A stretch of 64,000 nt of DNA from Rhizobium sp. RCAM05350 (lineage in GTDB: Bacteria; Pseudomonadota; Alphaproteobacteria; Rhizobiales; Rhizobiaceae), in assembly GCA_024426085.1 (NCBI GenBank), contig CP087974.1, positions 4,196,001 through 4,260,000 of the forward strand. The letters run 5' to 3'. The notes beneath the pieces were generated by a model. It was not told the origin of the DNA. It saw nothing but the letters and a program-made list of their open reading frames with translations, and made no database searches. Below are positions 1-9,101 of this stretch, piece by piece. The position numbers were made by a program, and so were the translations under genes. Numbering within the stretch: position 1 is the stretch's first letter; every line of letters begins with the position of its first letter.

Positions 1-754
1 GTGATCGGTAAAGTCCGCGCACCGGCCGTGTCGAGGCGGGTTGCGCTGACGACCATCGACTCGGCATCGTTGGCGGAATTGCTGATCGCCACGGCGTGAT
101 CTTTGCCGCCTTCGATCAGCCTGAAATTTTCCGGCGCGAGTGCAGCAAGCTCCGCCATGACCTTTCCGTCACCGGCCTCAACGCCATCCGAAAGGAAGGC
201 CAGCGTGCCGGGCACAGTTCCGTCAAGCGCGGTCTTCAGCGCTTTGACGGCTGCACGCGATCGGGTTGCAAGGGTTGCGGGGCTGCGGCAGCCAGCCGGT
301 TGCGGGCGGTCAAGGCCGATCCCGGCACGGCATTGTGGTCCTGATCTGCGGTAAAGACGATTGCGACCGGCAAGTCCTTTTCCTCGGCGTCACTGATCAG
401 CGCATCGGCCGTCTCGACCCGGCGCTGCCAGTCGGTTGACGTTGCCCAGCTGTTGTCGATCACCAGCGCCAGTGGGCCGTTACCGGCCAGCGTGTTGGAG
501 CGTGGATTGAACACCGGATCGGCAATCGCAAAAATGATTGCTGCCGCCATCAGCATGCGCAGCAGCGTCAGCCACCATGGGCTTTTCGACGGCGTTTCCT
601 CGCGCTTCAAGACGCTGGCGAGAATGCGCAGAGGCGGAAAAACCTCGGTGACGGGTTTTGGCGGCGTCATGCGCAGAAGCCACCAGATCGCCGGCAGGGC
701 AACCAGGGCGGCGAGCATCAGCGGATTGGCAAAGACGAACGGCAGGAAGCTCAC
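1..754 (-). CDS. BatA/DUF4159-type membrane protein, N-terminal part, frameshifted
   Basis: The gene starts with GTG, whose bases overlap the TGA of the upstream DUF58 gene, and runs off the left edge of the window. The first 172 residues show two hydrophobic segments (about residues 13-30 and 60-82), the arrangement of the BatA N-terminal domain. They are followed by a region with a VIDNSWA stretch resembling a degenerate von Willebrand A start. The frame breaks near position 282 and continues in a neighbouring frame to base 1 with typical coding sequence (ALDGTVPGTLAFLSDGVEAG). Proteins of this kind, often about 900 residues in rhizobia, sit beside MoxR and DUF58 genes and probably form a membrane-associated chaperone-like complex. 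Function is inferred from family and neighbours only. Confidence 0.75.
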
Positions 755-1671
755 AGCTGGCCTCCATGGGTGGCGCGTCCGGGCATGCCGGAGAGATACA
801 TGTGAACGGCCACCAGCGCTTCGGAGGCGAGATGGTCGGTGCGGTGCGGCGTGAACGTCCAGCCGAGATGGCGCAGGTTTTCGCCAAGACTGTCGCGCCT
901 TGCGATATAGGCACGGCGGTAGTCGTCGTGGACGATTTCGGCGCGGCCGGCGGTCAGCTTTTCGCCGGTTTCCGGATCGGTGAATTCGGTGCGTCCAGCA
1001 TAGGGAAAGCTCTCTTCCGCCGGGTCGGCAATCTCGACCACATGGCCGCGCATGCCGCGCCGAGCAAGCGGCCCAAGACGTGCCATAATCGTGTCAGCCG
1101 GGTCAAGAAAATCGCCGATCAGCACCAAGTCGCTGGCGCCGCGGATCATCGTCGTCTGCGGCAATCCGCCGGAAAGCGGCGTGTGCATCAGCGCCGTTGC
1201 CAGCCGTTCGGCGGCGTTGCGGGCCGAAACCGGCTCCATGACGCCGGGGCAGCCGATCCGTTCGCCGGAACGGGCTAGAATTTCGGCCAGCGCCAGCATC
1301 AGCACTAGCGCACGGCTTTCCTTGGAGACGGCGCCAAATTTCGATTTGTACATCATCGAGGGCGAAAGATCGGCCCAGAGCCAGATGGTGTGGGCCGCTT
1401 CCCATTCGCGGTCGCGCACATAGGTGTGATCGTCGCGGGCGGAGCGACGCCAGTCGATGCGCGACAGGCTTTCGCCGTCACTATAGGGCCGGAACTGCCA
1501 GAAATTCTCGCCGATGCCGCGCTTGCGGCGGCCGTGCCAGCCGGAAATCACCGTATTGGCGATGCGCTTTGCCTCGACCATGCAGTCCGGGATCAGCCGG
1601 GCGCGGCTCTGCGCACGGGAAAGCAACTCTCCGGACGGCGTCGGCTCGACGATTTGGCCTATGGCAGCCAT
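751..1671 (-). CDS. DUF58 domain-containing protein
   Basis: An intact 306-residue protein. The DUF58 signature is visible around residues 45-90: the GRRKRGIGENFWQFRPY segment, then a DWRRSARDDHTYVRDREWE segment. It is followed by a VWA-like fold stretch (TIWLWADLSPSMMYKS). There is no signal peptide or membrane segment. It lies between a MoxR ATPase gene (3 bp upstream) and a BatA-like gene (overlapping start and stop), the standard MoxR-DUF58-BatA operon. DUF58 proteins are thought to be partners or substrates of MoxR AAA+ ATPases; the client here is unknown. No frame break was seen in this gene. Confidence 0.9.
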   Translation of the reverse strand: MAAIGQIVEPTPSGELLSRAQSRARLIPDCMVEAKRIANTVISGWHGRRKRGIGENFWQFRPYSDGESLSRIDWRRSARDDHTYVRDREWEAAHTIWLWADLSPSMMYKSKFGAVSKESRALVLMLALAEILARSGERIGCPGVMEPVSARNAAERLATALMHTPLSGGLPQTTMIRGASDLVLIGDFLDPADTIMARLGPLARRGMRGHVVEIADPAEESFPYAGRTEFTDPETGEKLTAGRAEIVHDDYRRAYIARRDSLGENLRHLGWTFTPHRTDHLASEALVAVHMYLSGMPGRATHGGQL

Positions 1672-1674
1672 TCA

Positions 1675-2689
1675 TTATCCCTTGGCTTGCTTGACCAGGC
1701 TGGTGATGACATCGCGAACCGACATGCCTTCCGCCCGCGCTGCGAATGTTAGCGCCATGCGATGCTGCAGCACCGGTTCTGCCAGCGCCATGATGTCATC
1801 GATGGATGGTGCGAGCCTACTGTCATAGAGCGCGCGGGGCGCGGGCGCAGAGTATCAGCGACTGGCCGGCGCGCGGGCCGGGACCCCAGGCGACATTCTT
1901 GTCGGTGGCGGCATTGCCATTGCCGGGGCGGGCCGAGCGGACCAGCGACAGGATGGCATCGACCACCTTCTCGCTGACCGGCATCTGGCGGATCAGGTGC
2001 TGGATATCCTTGAGCTGGGCGGCATCGATGACGCCGCGTGCCTCGGCTTCATGCGTGCCTGTGGTTTCGAGCAGAATCTGCCGCTCGGCTGCAAGCTCGG
2101 GATAACCGACATCGACCTGCATCAGGAAGCGGTCGAGCTGGGCCTCGGGCAGGGGATAGGTGCCTTCCTGTTCCAGCGGGTTCTGCGTCGCCAGGACATG
2201 GAATGGCTGTGGTAGGTCGTTGCGCTGGCCGGCGACGGTGATGTGATATTCCTGCATGGCTTGCAACAGCGCCGACTGCGTGCGTGGGCTGGCGCGGTTG
2301 ATTTCGTCTGCCATCAGAAGCTGGGTGAAGATCGGGCCAGGCACGAAGCGGAACGACCGGCGTCCGTTCTCGTCCTGGTCCATGACTTCGGAGCCAAGAA
2401 TATCCGACGGCATCAGGTCGGGCGTGAACTGGATGCGGCTGGAATTGAGGCCGAGCACGGTGCCGAGCGTCGAGACCAGCTTGGTTTTGGCAAGGCCGGG
2501 AACGCCGACCAGCAGCGCATGGCCGCCGGATAGGACTGCGAGCAAGGTCTGCTCGACGACGCTTTCCTGGCCGAAGATTACCTTGCCGACTTCCTTGCGG
2601 ATCAGGGCGATTTCGCCCAGTGCCTTTTCGGCCGCGGCGATGATCGCCTTTTCGTCGACCGCGCCGTCTGTCGTTTTCATCACACCCAT
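1675..2689 (-). CDS. MoxR family AAA+ ATPase, one frameshift near the C terminus
   Basis: The start MGVMKTTDG was chosen because the Walker and lid regions then fall at usual distances. Visible motifs are Walker A GVPGLAKTK, Walker B LLMADEINRA, sensor 1 VLATQNPLEQEGTYPLPEAQ and the MoxR-typical GGHALLVG. The reading frame breaks near 1837, where a run of G is one longer than the codon pattern needs. The neighbouring frame then supplies the expected tail down to a TAA at 1675. The gene is first in the MoxR-DUF58-BatA operon and probably acts as an ATP-driven chaperone for its VWA-like partners. Since everything after the break is conserved coding sequence, a consensus error is more likely than gene decay. 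Confidence 0.9.
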
Positions 2690-2857
2690 TGTCTGTCTCC
2701 AGTGGCCGGCAACGGTGCCTGAATCGCGAAAAGCGCTCTTTCCGTCTCTCTTTTTCAATCTATGCTCCGCCCGGTGGCTGACAAGACGTGAGCAACGCAC
2801 TATCTCGTGAGCCAGTGCTCGATAAAAAGCAAGAATAGGGCCAAACGGGACGGAACG

Positions 2858-3482
2858 ATGGCGGATGCGGAAATACATGGAACGGGTGATGCCGCAGGAC
2901 TTGCGGCGCTGATCACCCGCGCGGCAGGACAGACAAACGGGCAAACCAAGGGTTTGCCGCCCGTCGAGCGCTGGAATCCGCCCTTTTGCGGCGATATCGA
3001 CATGGAAATCCGCGCCGACGGAACATGGTTCTACATGGGCACTCCGATCGGCCGGCAGTCTTTGGTGCGGCTGTTTTCGACGGTCCTGCGCAAGGACGAG
3101 GACGGCAAGACTTATCTTGTCACGCCTGTGGAAAAACTGGGCATTCGCATCGTCGATACGCCTTTTGTCGCCGTCGAGATGAATGTGAGCGAACGCGACG
3201 GCACGCCGGTCATCACCTTTCGCACCAATGTCGGCGATGTCGTCGAGGTGGGGACCGGATCATGCCCTTCGTTTCGTCGTGCATGGCGATAATCGCGAAC
3301 TCAAACCCTATCTGCATGTGCGCGGCCGGCTGGAAGCGTTGGTCTCCCGCGCCGTGATGTACGATCTGGTGGCGCTCGGCGAGACGGTCGAGATCGATGG
3401 CATCGAGATGTTTGCCGTCCGCTCTGGTGGCGTGACCTTCGCCATCATGCCCGCCCAGGAACTCGAAGTGCTGTCGGCATGA
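2858..3482 (+). CDS. DUF1285 domain-containing protein, one frameshift
   Basis: The protein of about 207 residues begins MADAEIHGTGDAAG and contains the DUF1285 core: PPVERWNPPFCGDIDMEI, then GTWFYMGTPIGRQSLVRLF and later VTPVEKLGIRIVDTPFVAVEM. The frame breaks near 3252 in a four-G run and resumes as GPDHALRFVVHGDNRELKPY. The family has no settled function. The stop overlaps the ATG of the following CoA pyrophosphatase gene (ATGA), so the two are translationally coupled, and the gene is divergent from the moxR operon. The association of DUF1285, NUDIX and CCA-adding enzyme genes is recurrent in rhizobia as I recall it. Confidence 0.85.
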
Positions 3483-4109
3483 CCGGTACCTTGTTTTCAG
3501 CCGACGATTTTCGCCGCCGTGCTTCTGGCAATCCGGCAGCCCGGTAGAGGATGCCTGGCGCGAGCATGGCGACTTCCTGCTTAATCCCGACGTCATACCG
3601 CATCTCGAAACGCTGAAACTGAAAGACGCCGCCGTGCTTGTGCCCGTCATCGACGACGGCGATGAGGCAGCGTCATCTTCACCCAGCGCACCGCCACGCT
3701 GCGCAAGCATTCCGGCCAGGTTGCCTTTCCGGGCGGCGCTATAGACCCCGAAGACGACACGCCCGAGCGTGCGGCGCTGCGTGAAACCGAAGAAGAGATC
3801 GGGCTCGATCGCCGTTTCGTCGAAACGGTCGGCCGATTGCCCCATTACATGGCGATGTCTGGCTTTCGCATCACGCCAATCCTTGCCGTTGTGCAGCCGG
3901 GATATGATCTGGTGCTCAATCCCGTGGAAGTCGATGCCGTCTTCGAAGTGCCTTTGTCCTTCCTGATGAACCCGCGTAATCACGGGCGCGGCCGAGCCAC
4001 CTGGCAGGGTGCCGAGCGCCAGTTCTACCGCATGCCCTATGGCGACCGAAACATCTGGGGCATTACCGCTGGCATTGTCCGCATGTTGTATGAAAGGCTT
4101 TATGCATGA
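3479..4109 (+). CDS. CoA pyrophosphatase (NUDIX hydrolase), two frameshifts
   Basis: After repairing single-base losses near 3541 and 3668 the product is about 210 residues. A complete NUDIX box lies around residues 95-117: GG followed by AIDPEDDTPERAALRE and TEEEIGL. Just before it is the QVAFPGG element typical of CoA/NADH pyrophosphatases of the YeaB/NudL type. Such enzymes cleave CoA or its derivatives to 3-prime,5-prime-ADP and phosphopantetheine and need a divalent metal. The gene starts inside the stop of the DUF1285 gene and its own TGA overlaps the ATG of the CCA-adding enzyme, giving a tight three-gene operon. Substrate preference is inferred from family only. Confidence 0.85.
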
Positions 4110-5353
4110 CCCCCGCTGCCACTGAGGCCTGGTTTTCGGCTCCCGCGCTGAGCGCGTGTTTGATCTTCTCAATGCCGATGGCGGCGAGGTGCGTGTGGTC
4201 GGCGGTGCTGTGCGCAACAGCCTGATGGGGCTTGCTGTCGCCGATATCGACATGGCGACGACGCTTCTGCCGCAAGAGGTTGTTGCGCGTGCCAAATCGG
4301 CCGGCATCAAGGCGGTGCCGACCGGGATCGAACACGGTACGGTGACGCTGGTCATCGATGGCAAGCCTTACGAAATCACCACTTTGCGCCGCGACGTGGA
4401 GACGGACGGCCGCCATGCGGAGGTCGCTTTCGGCACGGACTGGAAGGTGGATGCCGAGCGGCGCGACCTGACGATCAATGCGCTCTATGCCAATGCCAAG
4501 GGCGAGGTGATCGATCTCGTCGGCGGTCTTGCCGATATCGAAAAGCGCAATATCCGCTTCATCGGCGATGCCAGCGAGCGGGTGGCTGAAGACTATCTGC
4601 GGGTGCTGCGCTTCTTCCGCTTCTTTGCCTATTACGGCTCCGGCCGGCCGGATGCCGACGGTCTTCCTGCCTGCGCGCAGGCACGCTCGAAACTATCGAC
4701 ACTCTCGGCAGAGCGGGTCTGGTCGGAACTGAAGAAGCTGCTTTCGGCGCGCGATCCGGGCCGCGCTGCTCTGGATGCGCACCTCTGGTGTGCTGACGGA
4801 AATCCTGCCCGAAAGCGAAAAATGGGGCATCGATGCGATACCGGGTCTGATTGCCGCCGAGCAGACGTTCGGCTGGCAGCCCGATCCGCTGCTGCGGTTG
4901 GCCTCGATCGTTCCGCCGGACACCGAGCGGCTGGATGCCATGGCCAAGCGGTTACGATTGTCGAAGGTGGAGGCGGCCTATTTTGTCGCATGGACGAAGG
5001 CACCACGCCTGCCGGCCGTGATTGCCGATACGGCATTCGACCGCTTGCTCTACCGGCATGGGGCCTACGGTCTGGTGACTGCGCTGCGGCTTTCGCTCGC
5101 CTCCACGCGTCAGAAATCCGACAATGATCCAGCGCAACTTCCTGAGACGGCGCGGCTGCAGCGGCTGCTGACGCGGGCGGAAAAATGGCGGAAGCCGGTG
5201 TTCCCGCTGAGTGGCGCCGATGTGCTGGCCATCGGCATTCCAGCCGGGCCACGGGTCGGGGAAATTCTTGGGCAGCTTGAGGATAAATGGGTGGATGGCA
5301 ATTTCAATGCCGACCGGGCAACGCTGGTTGCCCGGCTTCAGTCGATGGTCTGA
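4106..5353 (+). CDS. cca: CCA-adding tRNA nucleotidyltransferase, two frameshifts
   Basis: The reconstructed protein of about 415 residues has the nucleotidyltransferase head VRVVGGAVRNSLMG followed by the metal-binding DIDMATTLLP, and the RRDLTINALYAN motif. The downstream segment VAEDYLRVLRFFRFFAYYG is characteristic of class II tRNA nucleotidyltransferase/poly(A) polymerase. It would repair or add the 3-prime CCA end of tRNAs in the cytoplasm. Frame breaks lie near 4149 (A-L-Q-R-V-F expected) and near 4764 (one GC unit missing). The ATG overlaps the stop of the preceding gene. Because CCA addition is normally essential or nearly so, the breaks argue for sequence error rather than true inactivation. 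Confidence 0.9.
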
Positions 5354-5364
5354 AGAGCTGGGGT

Positions 5365-5550
5365 TCAGGCGGCCTTCGTTTCCTCGACGATCCGCGCCTT
5401 GATATTGTCGACCATGTTTTCATGAATCAGCGTTTCTCCATGCGCCGAGCGCATATGCTCCACTGCACGCCGCACGACTTCGGCGTCGCTGTCGGCCCGG
5501 GTGTGCCAGTCGCAGCCGGGCACGAGGGTCCCGCATTCAAACAATCGCAT
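5365..5550 (-). CDS. DUF1059 family small protein
   Basis: A 61-residue protein, MRLFECGTLVPGCDW..., with the DUF1059 pattern: CGTLVPGCDW, then a segment with alternating acidic residues and HMRSAHGE. The start at 5550 is favoured over the longer open frame because a strong AGGAGG sits 6 bases upstream of this ATG. The stop lies 11 bp from the end of cca, which is convergent. The two cysteines and the histidines may bind metal, but no function is established for the family. Confidence 0.8.
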   Translation of the reverse strand: MRLFECGTLVPGCDWHTRADSDAEVVRRAVEHMRSAHGETLIHENMVDNIKARIVEETKAA

Positions 5551-5570
5551 GATGCTCCTCCTTGCGTTTG

Positions 5571-5610
5571 CACATTCCGCCTGACGGCGGTTTTCCGCGG
5601 GCGGAATGTG
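5571..5610. repeat. 11-bp perfect inverted repeat upstream of the DUF1059 gene
   Basis: CACATTCCGCC at 5571-5581 is repeated in perfect inversion as GGCGGAATGTG at 5600-5610, with an 18-base GC-rich spacer. It lies in the leader of the DUF1059 gene, just before its AGGAGG. It could be a protein-binding palindrome or an mRNA hairpin near the ribosome binding site. No T-run follows on either strand, so a terminator is unlikely. Confidence 0.5.
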
Positions 5611-5847
5611 AGGAGTATAACCGAAAATGGCGGCCGATGGTTCCGTCGAATGCGGGCAAGTGGTCACAATATCAATCGCGTCATCCGCATTCATGCTCGT
5701 TTTCTGGACGCGACATGGCCTTGAAGCTTCCTTTTCAGGGTCACATTGTCGCCCGATCCATCCTCAATCCTTAAGCATGGGGGTTCGCCCCTTTCGGAAA
5801 AGGGCGGTGCAAGCCGTCTTGAGACTGACTTAAGGAAGGACACGCAT

Positions 5848-6259
5848 ATGACCATTCGCCACATGCCCGTTGCAGCCCTGACCGCTGCCGCTCTCAGCCT
5901 GATCGTCATCAACTCGCCGGCCTTTGCGCAAGGCGCTGCCTGAACCACAAGCGACCCAGCCGATGCAGGGCGCAGCACCCGCCGCCATCAGCGACAAGAA
6001 GATCGAAGCTTTCGCCGTCGCCTATCTGCAGGTCGACAAGGTGCGTCAGGACTATGCCGCCAAGATCGGCGCCGAAAAGGACGCGGCCAACAAGCAGAAG
6101 CTTCAGAACGAAGCCAACAAGCAGATGATCAATGCGGTCGAAAAGTCGCCGGGCATGTCGCTCGATGAATACAAGACCATCATCACCGCAGCGCAGACCG
6201 ATCCGGATGTCGCCAAGAAGGTGCAGGAAAAGCTCAAGACCACCGATACCGCCCAATAG
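5848..6259 (+). CDS. DUF4168-like exported protein, one frameshift
   Basis: The first 29 residues, MTIRHMPVAALTAAALSLIV then INSPAFAQG, form a clear Sec signal peptide with an A-x-A site. The mature part (DKKIEAFAVAYLQVDKVRQD ... MSLDEYKTIITAAQTDPDVA) matches the small helical DUF4168 type. The frame ends at a TGA formed at 5941. Removing the T at 5941 restores GCTGCCGAACCA and an uninterrupted protein of about 137 residues. AAGGA precedes the ATG. The role is unknown, probably periplasmic. Confidence 0.75.
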
Positions 6260-6270
6260 GCTGGGATTGA

Positions 6271-6297
6271 GGAGCAGGTCCGGACCGGTCCTGCTCC
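6271..6297. terminator. Hairpin downstream of the DUF4168-like gene
   Basis: GGAGCAGG at 6271-6278 pairs perfectly with CCTGCTCC at 6290-6297 around an 11-base loop. It lies 11 bp after the stop codon. The following bases (CAAATTGATT) are only moderately T-rich, so termination strength is uncertain. Confidence 0.45.
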
Positions 6298-6391
6298 CAA
6301 ATTGATTCCATCAGAAACCACTATAGAAAACGTGGGCTTTGATGTTATGCCTTCGTTTCCCTGAGACGTCCGCAAAGGCATGCCCACCATC

Positions 6392-6935
6392 ATGAGCTCT
6401 TCTCTTCAGCAGGAACTGATCGCTTCGATCCGTAACATCGTGGATTATCCGAAGCCCGGCATCATGTTCCACGATATCACCACGCTGCTTGGCAATCCGC
6501 GCTTTTCGCAGCGCGATCGATGCGTTGATCCAGCCCTTTGCCGGTACAAAGATTGACAAGGTTGCCGGTGTCGAAGCGCGTGGCTTCATCATGGGCGGCG
6601 CAATGGCGCACCAGATGTCGGCCGGTTTCGTGCCGATCCGCAAGAAGGGCAAGCTGCCACACGATATCGTCCGCATCGCCTACAGCCTCGAATACGGCGT
6701 CGACGAGATGGAAATGCACCGCGACGCCATCAAGCCGGGTGAAAAGGTTGTTCTGGTCGATGACCTGATCGCCACCGGCGGCACGGCCGAAGGCGCGACC
6801 AAGCTTCTGCAGCAGATGGGTGCCGATATCGTCGCCGCCTGCTTCATCATCGACCTGCCGGAACTCGGCGGCCGCAAGAAGCTCGAAGCCCTCGGTGTCG
6901 AGGTTCGGACGCTGATCGAATTCGACGGCCACTGA
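6392..6935 (+). CDS. apt: Adenine phosphoribosyltransferase, one frameshift
   Basis: The product of about 181 residues converts adenine and PRPP to AMP in purine salvage. The PRPP-binding loop VVLVDDLIATGGTA, the VEARGFIMGG flexible-loop start and the IRKKGKLP segment are all visible. The N terminus reads MSSSLQQELIASIRNIVDYP; an in-frame ATG at 6380 is an alternative start. The frame breaks near 6500, where the expected N-P-R-A-F-R requires one more GC unit in a GC repeat. Everything before and after is well-conserved coding sequence. Confidence 0.93.
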
Positions 6936-6957
6936 AAACGCAGCGAGGGGCAAACCG

Positions 6958-8076
6958 ATGGTTTCGATAGGCGATGCACTCCGATCGGCTGCGGATAAAG
7001 GCATCATCACGGCCGTTCAGGCTGACAGGCTTGAACCATATCTGCTTGCAAAAGGCGCCGTCATCGGCGGTGGCGACACGTTCGCAGCCGACGGGACCGC
7101 CGTGGCCGATGATGCGCTGCAGGCCGAGGAAAGCGAACAGCCGCGCTTCGTCCGTGGCTTCCACGATATCCTGATCACCATTGGTGTCATCGTGGCGCTG
7201 GTCGGGCTCTGGGGTATCGGTAGCCTGTTCGCGGTGCTACCCGCCATTATCATTCTTGCCGAAATCCTCATCCGCCGGCAGCGGCTGGCGCTTCCGGCCG
7301 TGGCGCTAACGGTGGCTCTGGCCCATTGGACCGGCATGTTTGCCTTGCTAGTTGTCGAAGTGACTGCGCCTGATGGTCTCGACACCCTGACCAACTGGCT
7401 TCTGGTGCTGCCGGTTTTTGCCGCCGTTCTGGCGGTATTTTACTGGCGATACCGCGTGCCGCTGGCGTTGGCGGCAACGCTTCTGGCGCTGTTTCTGCTG
7501 GCCATGGATATCGTGCTTGTCCTGCTTGCCAAGGCCTTGGGCTCGACAGAGGCCCTTGCCGAGCATTCCGGACTGGCTTTCGAGCGTCTTCCTGATCAGC
7601 GCGCTGGGCATTTTTTCGGCAGCGATGTCCTACGATATCGCCGACCCTGCCCGAAAAGCCGTCAGTCCGACGTGGCGTTCTGGCTGCATCTGGCCGCCGC
7701 TCCGGCGCTGCTCTACGCGATGCTGTCGTTCATTTTCCTGCGCAATGTCTCGTCAGAGTGGTGGGGAGACGCCACGTCGCCGAACGATGCCGCGGCGGTG
7801 CTGGCGATCGTCGTGGTGTTCATGATGATCGGCCTGATCATCGACCGGCGTGCCTTCGTAACCTCCGGGCTTGTGTCGCTCGGTCTAGCGATCTGGACGA
7901 TCCTTCAGCGTGGCGGTGTTGACTTCAGCGATTATTTTTCCGTCACAGTCCTTGCGGTCGGCGTCGTCGTGCTGATGATCGGCATTTTCTGGCAGGTGCT
8001 GCGGCGGGCTATTGTCACGGTCCTGCCCGCCGGCATCACGTCACGCCTGCACCCGATATACCAGGCCAGGCGCTGA
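6958..8076 (+). CDS. Polytopic membrane protein, DUF2157-like, with an internal out-of-frame stretch
   Basis: The protein of about 372 residues has a short soluble N-terminal part (ALRSAADKGIITAVQADRL, reminiscent of DUF2157) followed by about ten hydrophobic segments. Between roughly 7585 and 7668 the main frame loses hydrophobic character. A neighbouring frame there encodes VFLISALGIFSAAMSYDIAD, so two compensating single-base changes are likely; the second lies in a run of A. An AGGGG ribosome site precedes the ATG, 22 bp after apt. Function unknown. Confidence 0.7.
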   Translation: MVSIGDALRSAADKGIITAVQADRLEPYLLAKGAVIGGGDTFAADGTAVADDALQAEESEQPRFVRGFHDILITIGVIVALVGLWGIGSLFAVLPAIIILAEILIRRQRLALPAVALTVALAHWTGMFALLVVEVTAPDGLDTLTNWLLVLPVFAAVLAVFYWRYRVPLALAATLLALFLLAMDIVLVLLAKALGSTEALAEHSGLAFERLPDQRAGHFFGSDVLRYRRPCPKSRQSDVAFWLHLAAAPALLYAMLSFIFLRNVSSEWWGDATSPNDAAAVLAIVVVFMMIGLIIDRRAFVTSGLVSLGLAIWTILQRGGVDFSDYFSVTVLAVGVVVLMIGIFWQVLRRAIVTVLPAGITSRLHPIYQARR

Positions 8077-8088
8077 CGACGGAGTTTC

Positions 8089-8556
8089 TCAAGGAAACTC
8101 GATGACCTTGCTTTCGAACCGGATGACCGGCTGGCCATCCTGGTTCTCGCCCTCGCACAGGATGGTGTTGATCCGCCATCCCGACCGCGACTCGAGGTCT
8201 TTCGCCGCGACGAACGTGACCGAATAGGTGATCGTGTCGCCGGCAAAGACCGGCTGCAGCCAGCGCATGTCGTGAAAGCCGGGTGAGGGGCCAAGTTTTG
8301 GCGCCACGATACCTTCCGCCGCTAGCCGGTTCATTTCCCCCACCCAGTAAGGAACGAAGCATTTCATCCATCCGGCGCAGGTATGCCAGCCCGACGCGCA
8401 GAGACCGCCGAACAGTGACTGTTTGGCCAGTTCCGCATCGAGATGAAATGGTTGTGGATCGAATTTTTCGGCAAAATGGATGATATCTTCGGCGGTGAAT
8501 ATGACCGTGCCGATCGTTTCGCGTGTGCCTTCGGGGTGAAGGTCCGACAGCTTCAT
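8089..8556 (-). CDS. MaoC family dehydratase
   Basis: An intact hot-dog fold protein of 155 residues. The hydratase motif region is visible: FAEKFDPQPFHLDAELAKQS, then FGGLCASGWHTCA. This is the R-specific enoyl-CoA hydratase-like MaoC arrangement with the catalytic D/H pair in FDPQPFH. The ATG at 8556 overlaps the TGA of the upstream MaoC gene, so the pair is coupled and may form a heterodimer. The substrate is unknown. The open frame extends 8 codons further upstream, but the overlap favours MKLSDLHPEG as the start. Confidence 0.88.
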   Translation of the reverse strand: MKLSDLHPEGTRETIGTVIFTAEDIIHFAEKFDPQPFHLDAELAKQSLFGGLCASGWHTCAGWMKCFVPYWVGEMNRLAAEGIVAPKLGPSPGFHDMRWLQPVFAGDTITYSVTFVAAKDLESRSGWRINTILCEGENQDGQPVIRFESKVIEFP

Positions 8557-9007
8557 GCCTTTTCTCCCGCCGGTTGGCAACGGATCATGTTGGCATAGTC
8601 ACAGATCGCTACGGTTTCGCCGCGCTGGTTGGAGACGACGGCTCTCAGCCGCACGATTCCGATCTCCGGCCTTGAGCGGGAAACACGCGCCTCGACGACG
8701 GTGCAGGCGCCGGACAGCGTATCGCCGGCAAGCACCGCCTTTTCCACTCCATGCTGTCGACGCCGGGAGAGCCTTCCGATGCTGTCTCGCGGATATAGCT
8801 GTCGCAGAGCATGCGCATCATCATCGCGCTTGTATGCCAGCCTGAGGCCGCCAATCCGCCTAAAATACTCGCCTTGCCGCCGTCTTCCGACAGGTGCATC
8901 GGCTGCGGATCGAATTCCGACGCGAAGGCGATGACATCCTCGGCCTTGACCTTCATCGGCTTGAAATCGAACCGCTTGCCGGCCGGAAAATCGTCGAAAT
9001 ACAGCAT
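8553..9007 (-). CDS. MaoC family dehydratase, second copy, one frameshift
   Basis: A protein of about 151 residues paralogous to its downstream neighbour: FASEFDPQPMHLSEDGGKAS and LGGLAASGWHTSAMMMRM align with the catalytic region. The frame breaks near 8745, where a run of A is one short of the expected tryptophan-lysine-lysine codons. The neighbouring frame then gives AVLAGDTLSGACTVVEARVS to the stop at 8553. The pair follows the exported-protein gene and ychF on the same strand. Confidence 0.85.
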
Positions 9008-9101
9008 GGTTCATCGTCCTCCAATCGGCACGTTTTAGCATTCACGGCCGTTATGGGAAATGGAAACAGGCATGCGGCACCGTGTTTTCAACGTCCCTGG
9101 A

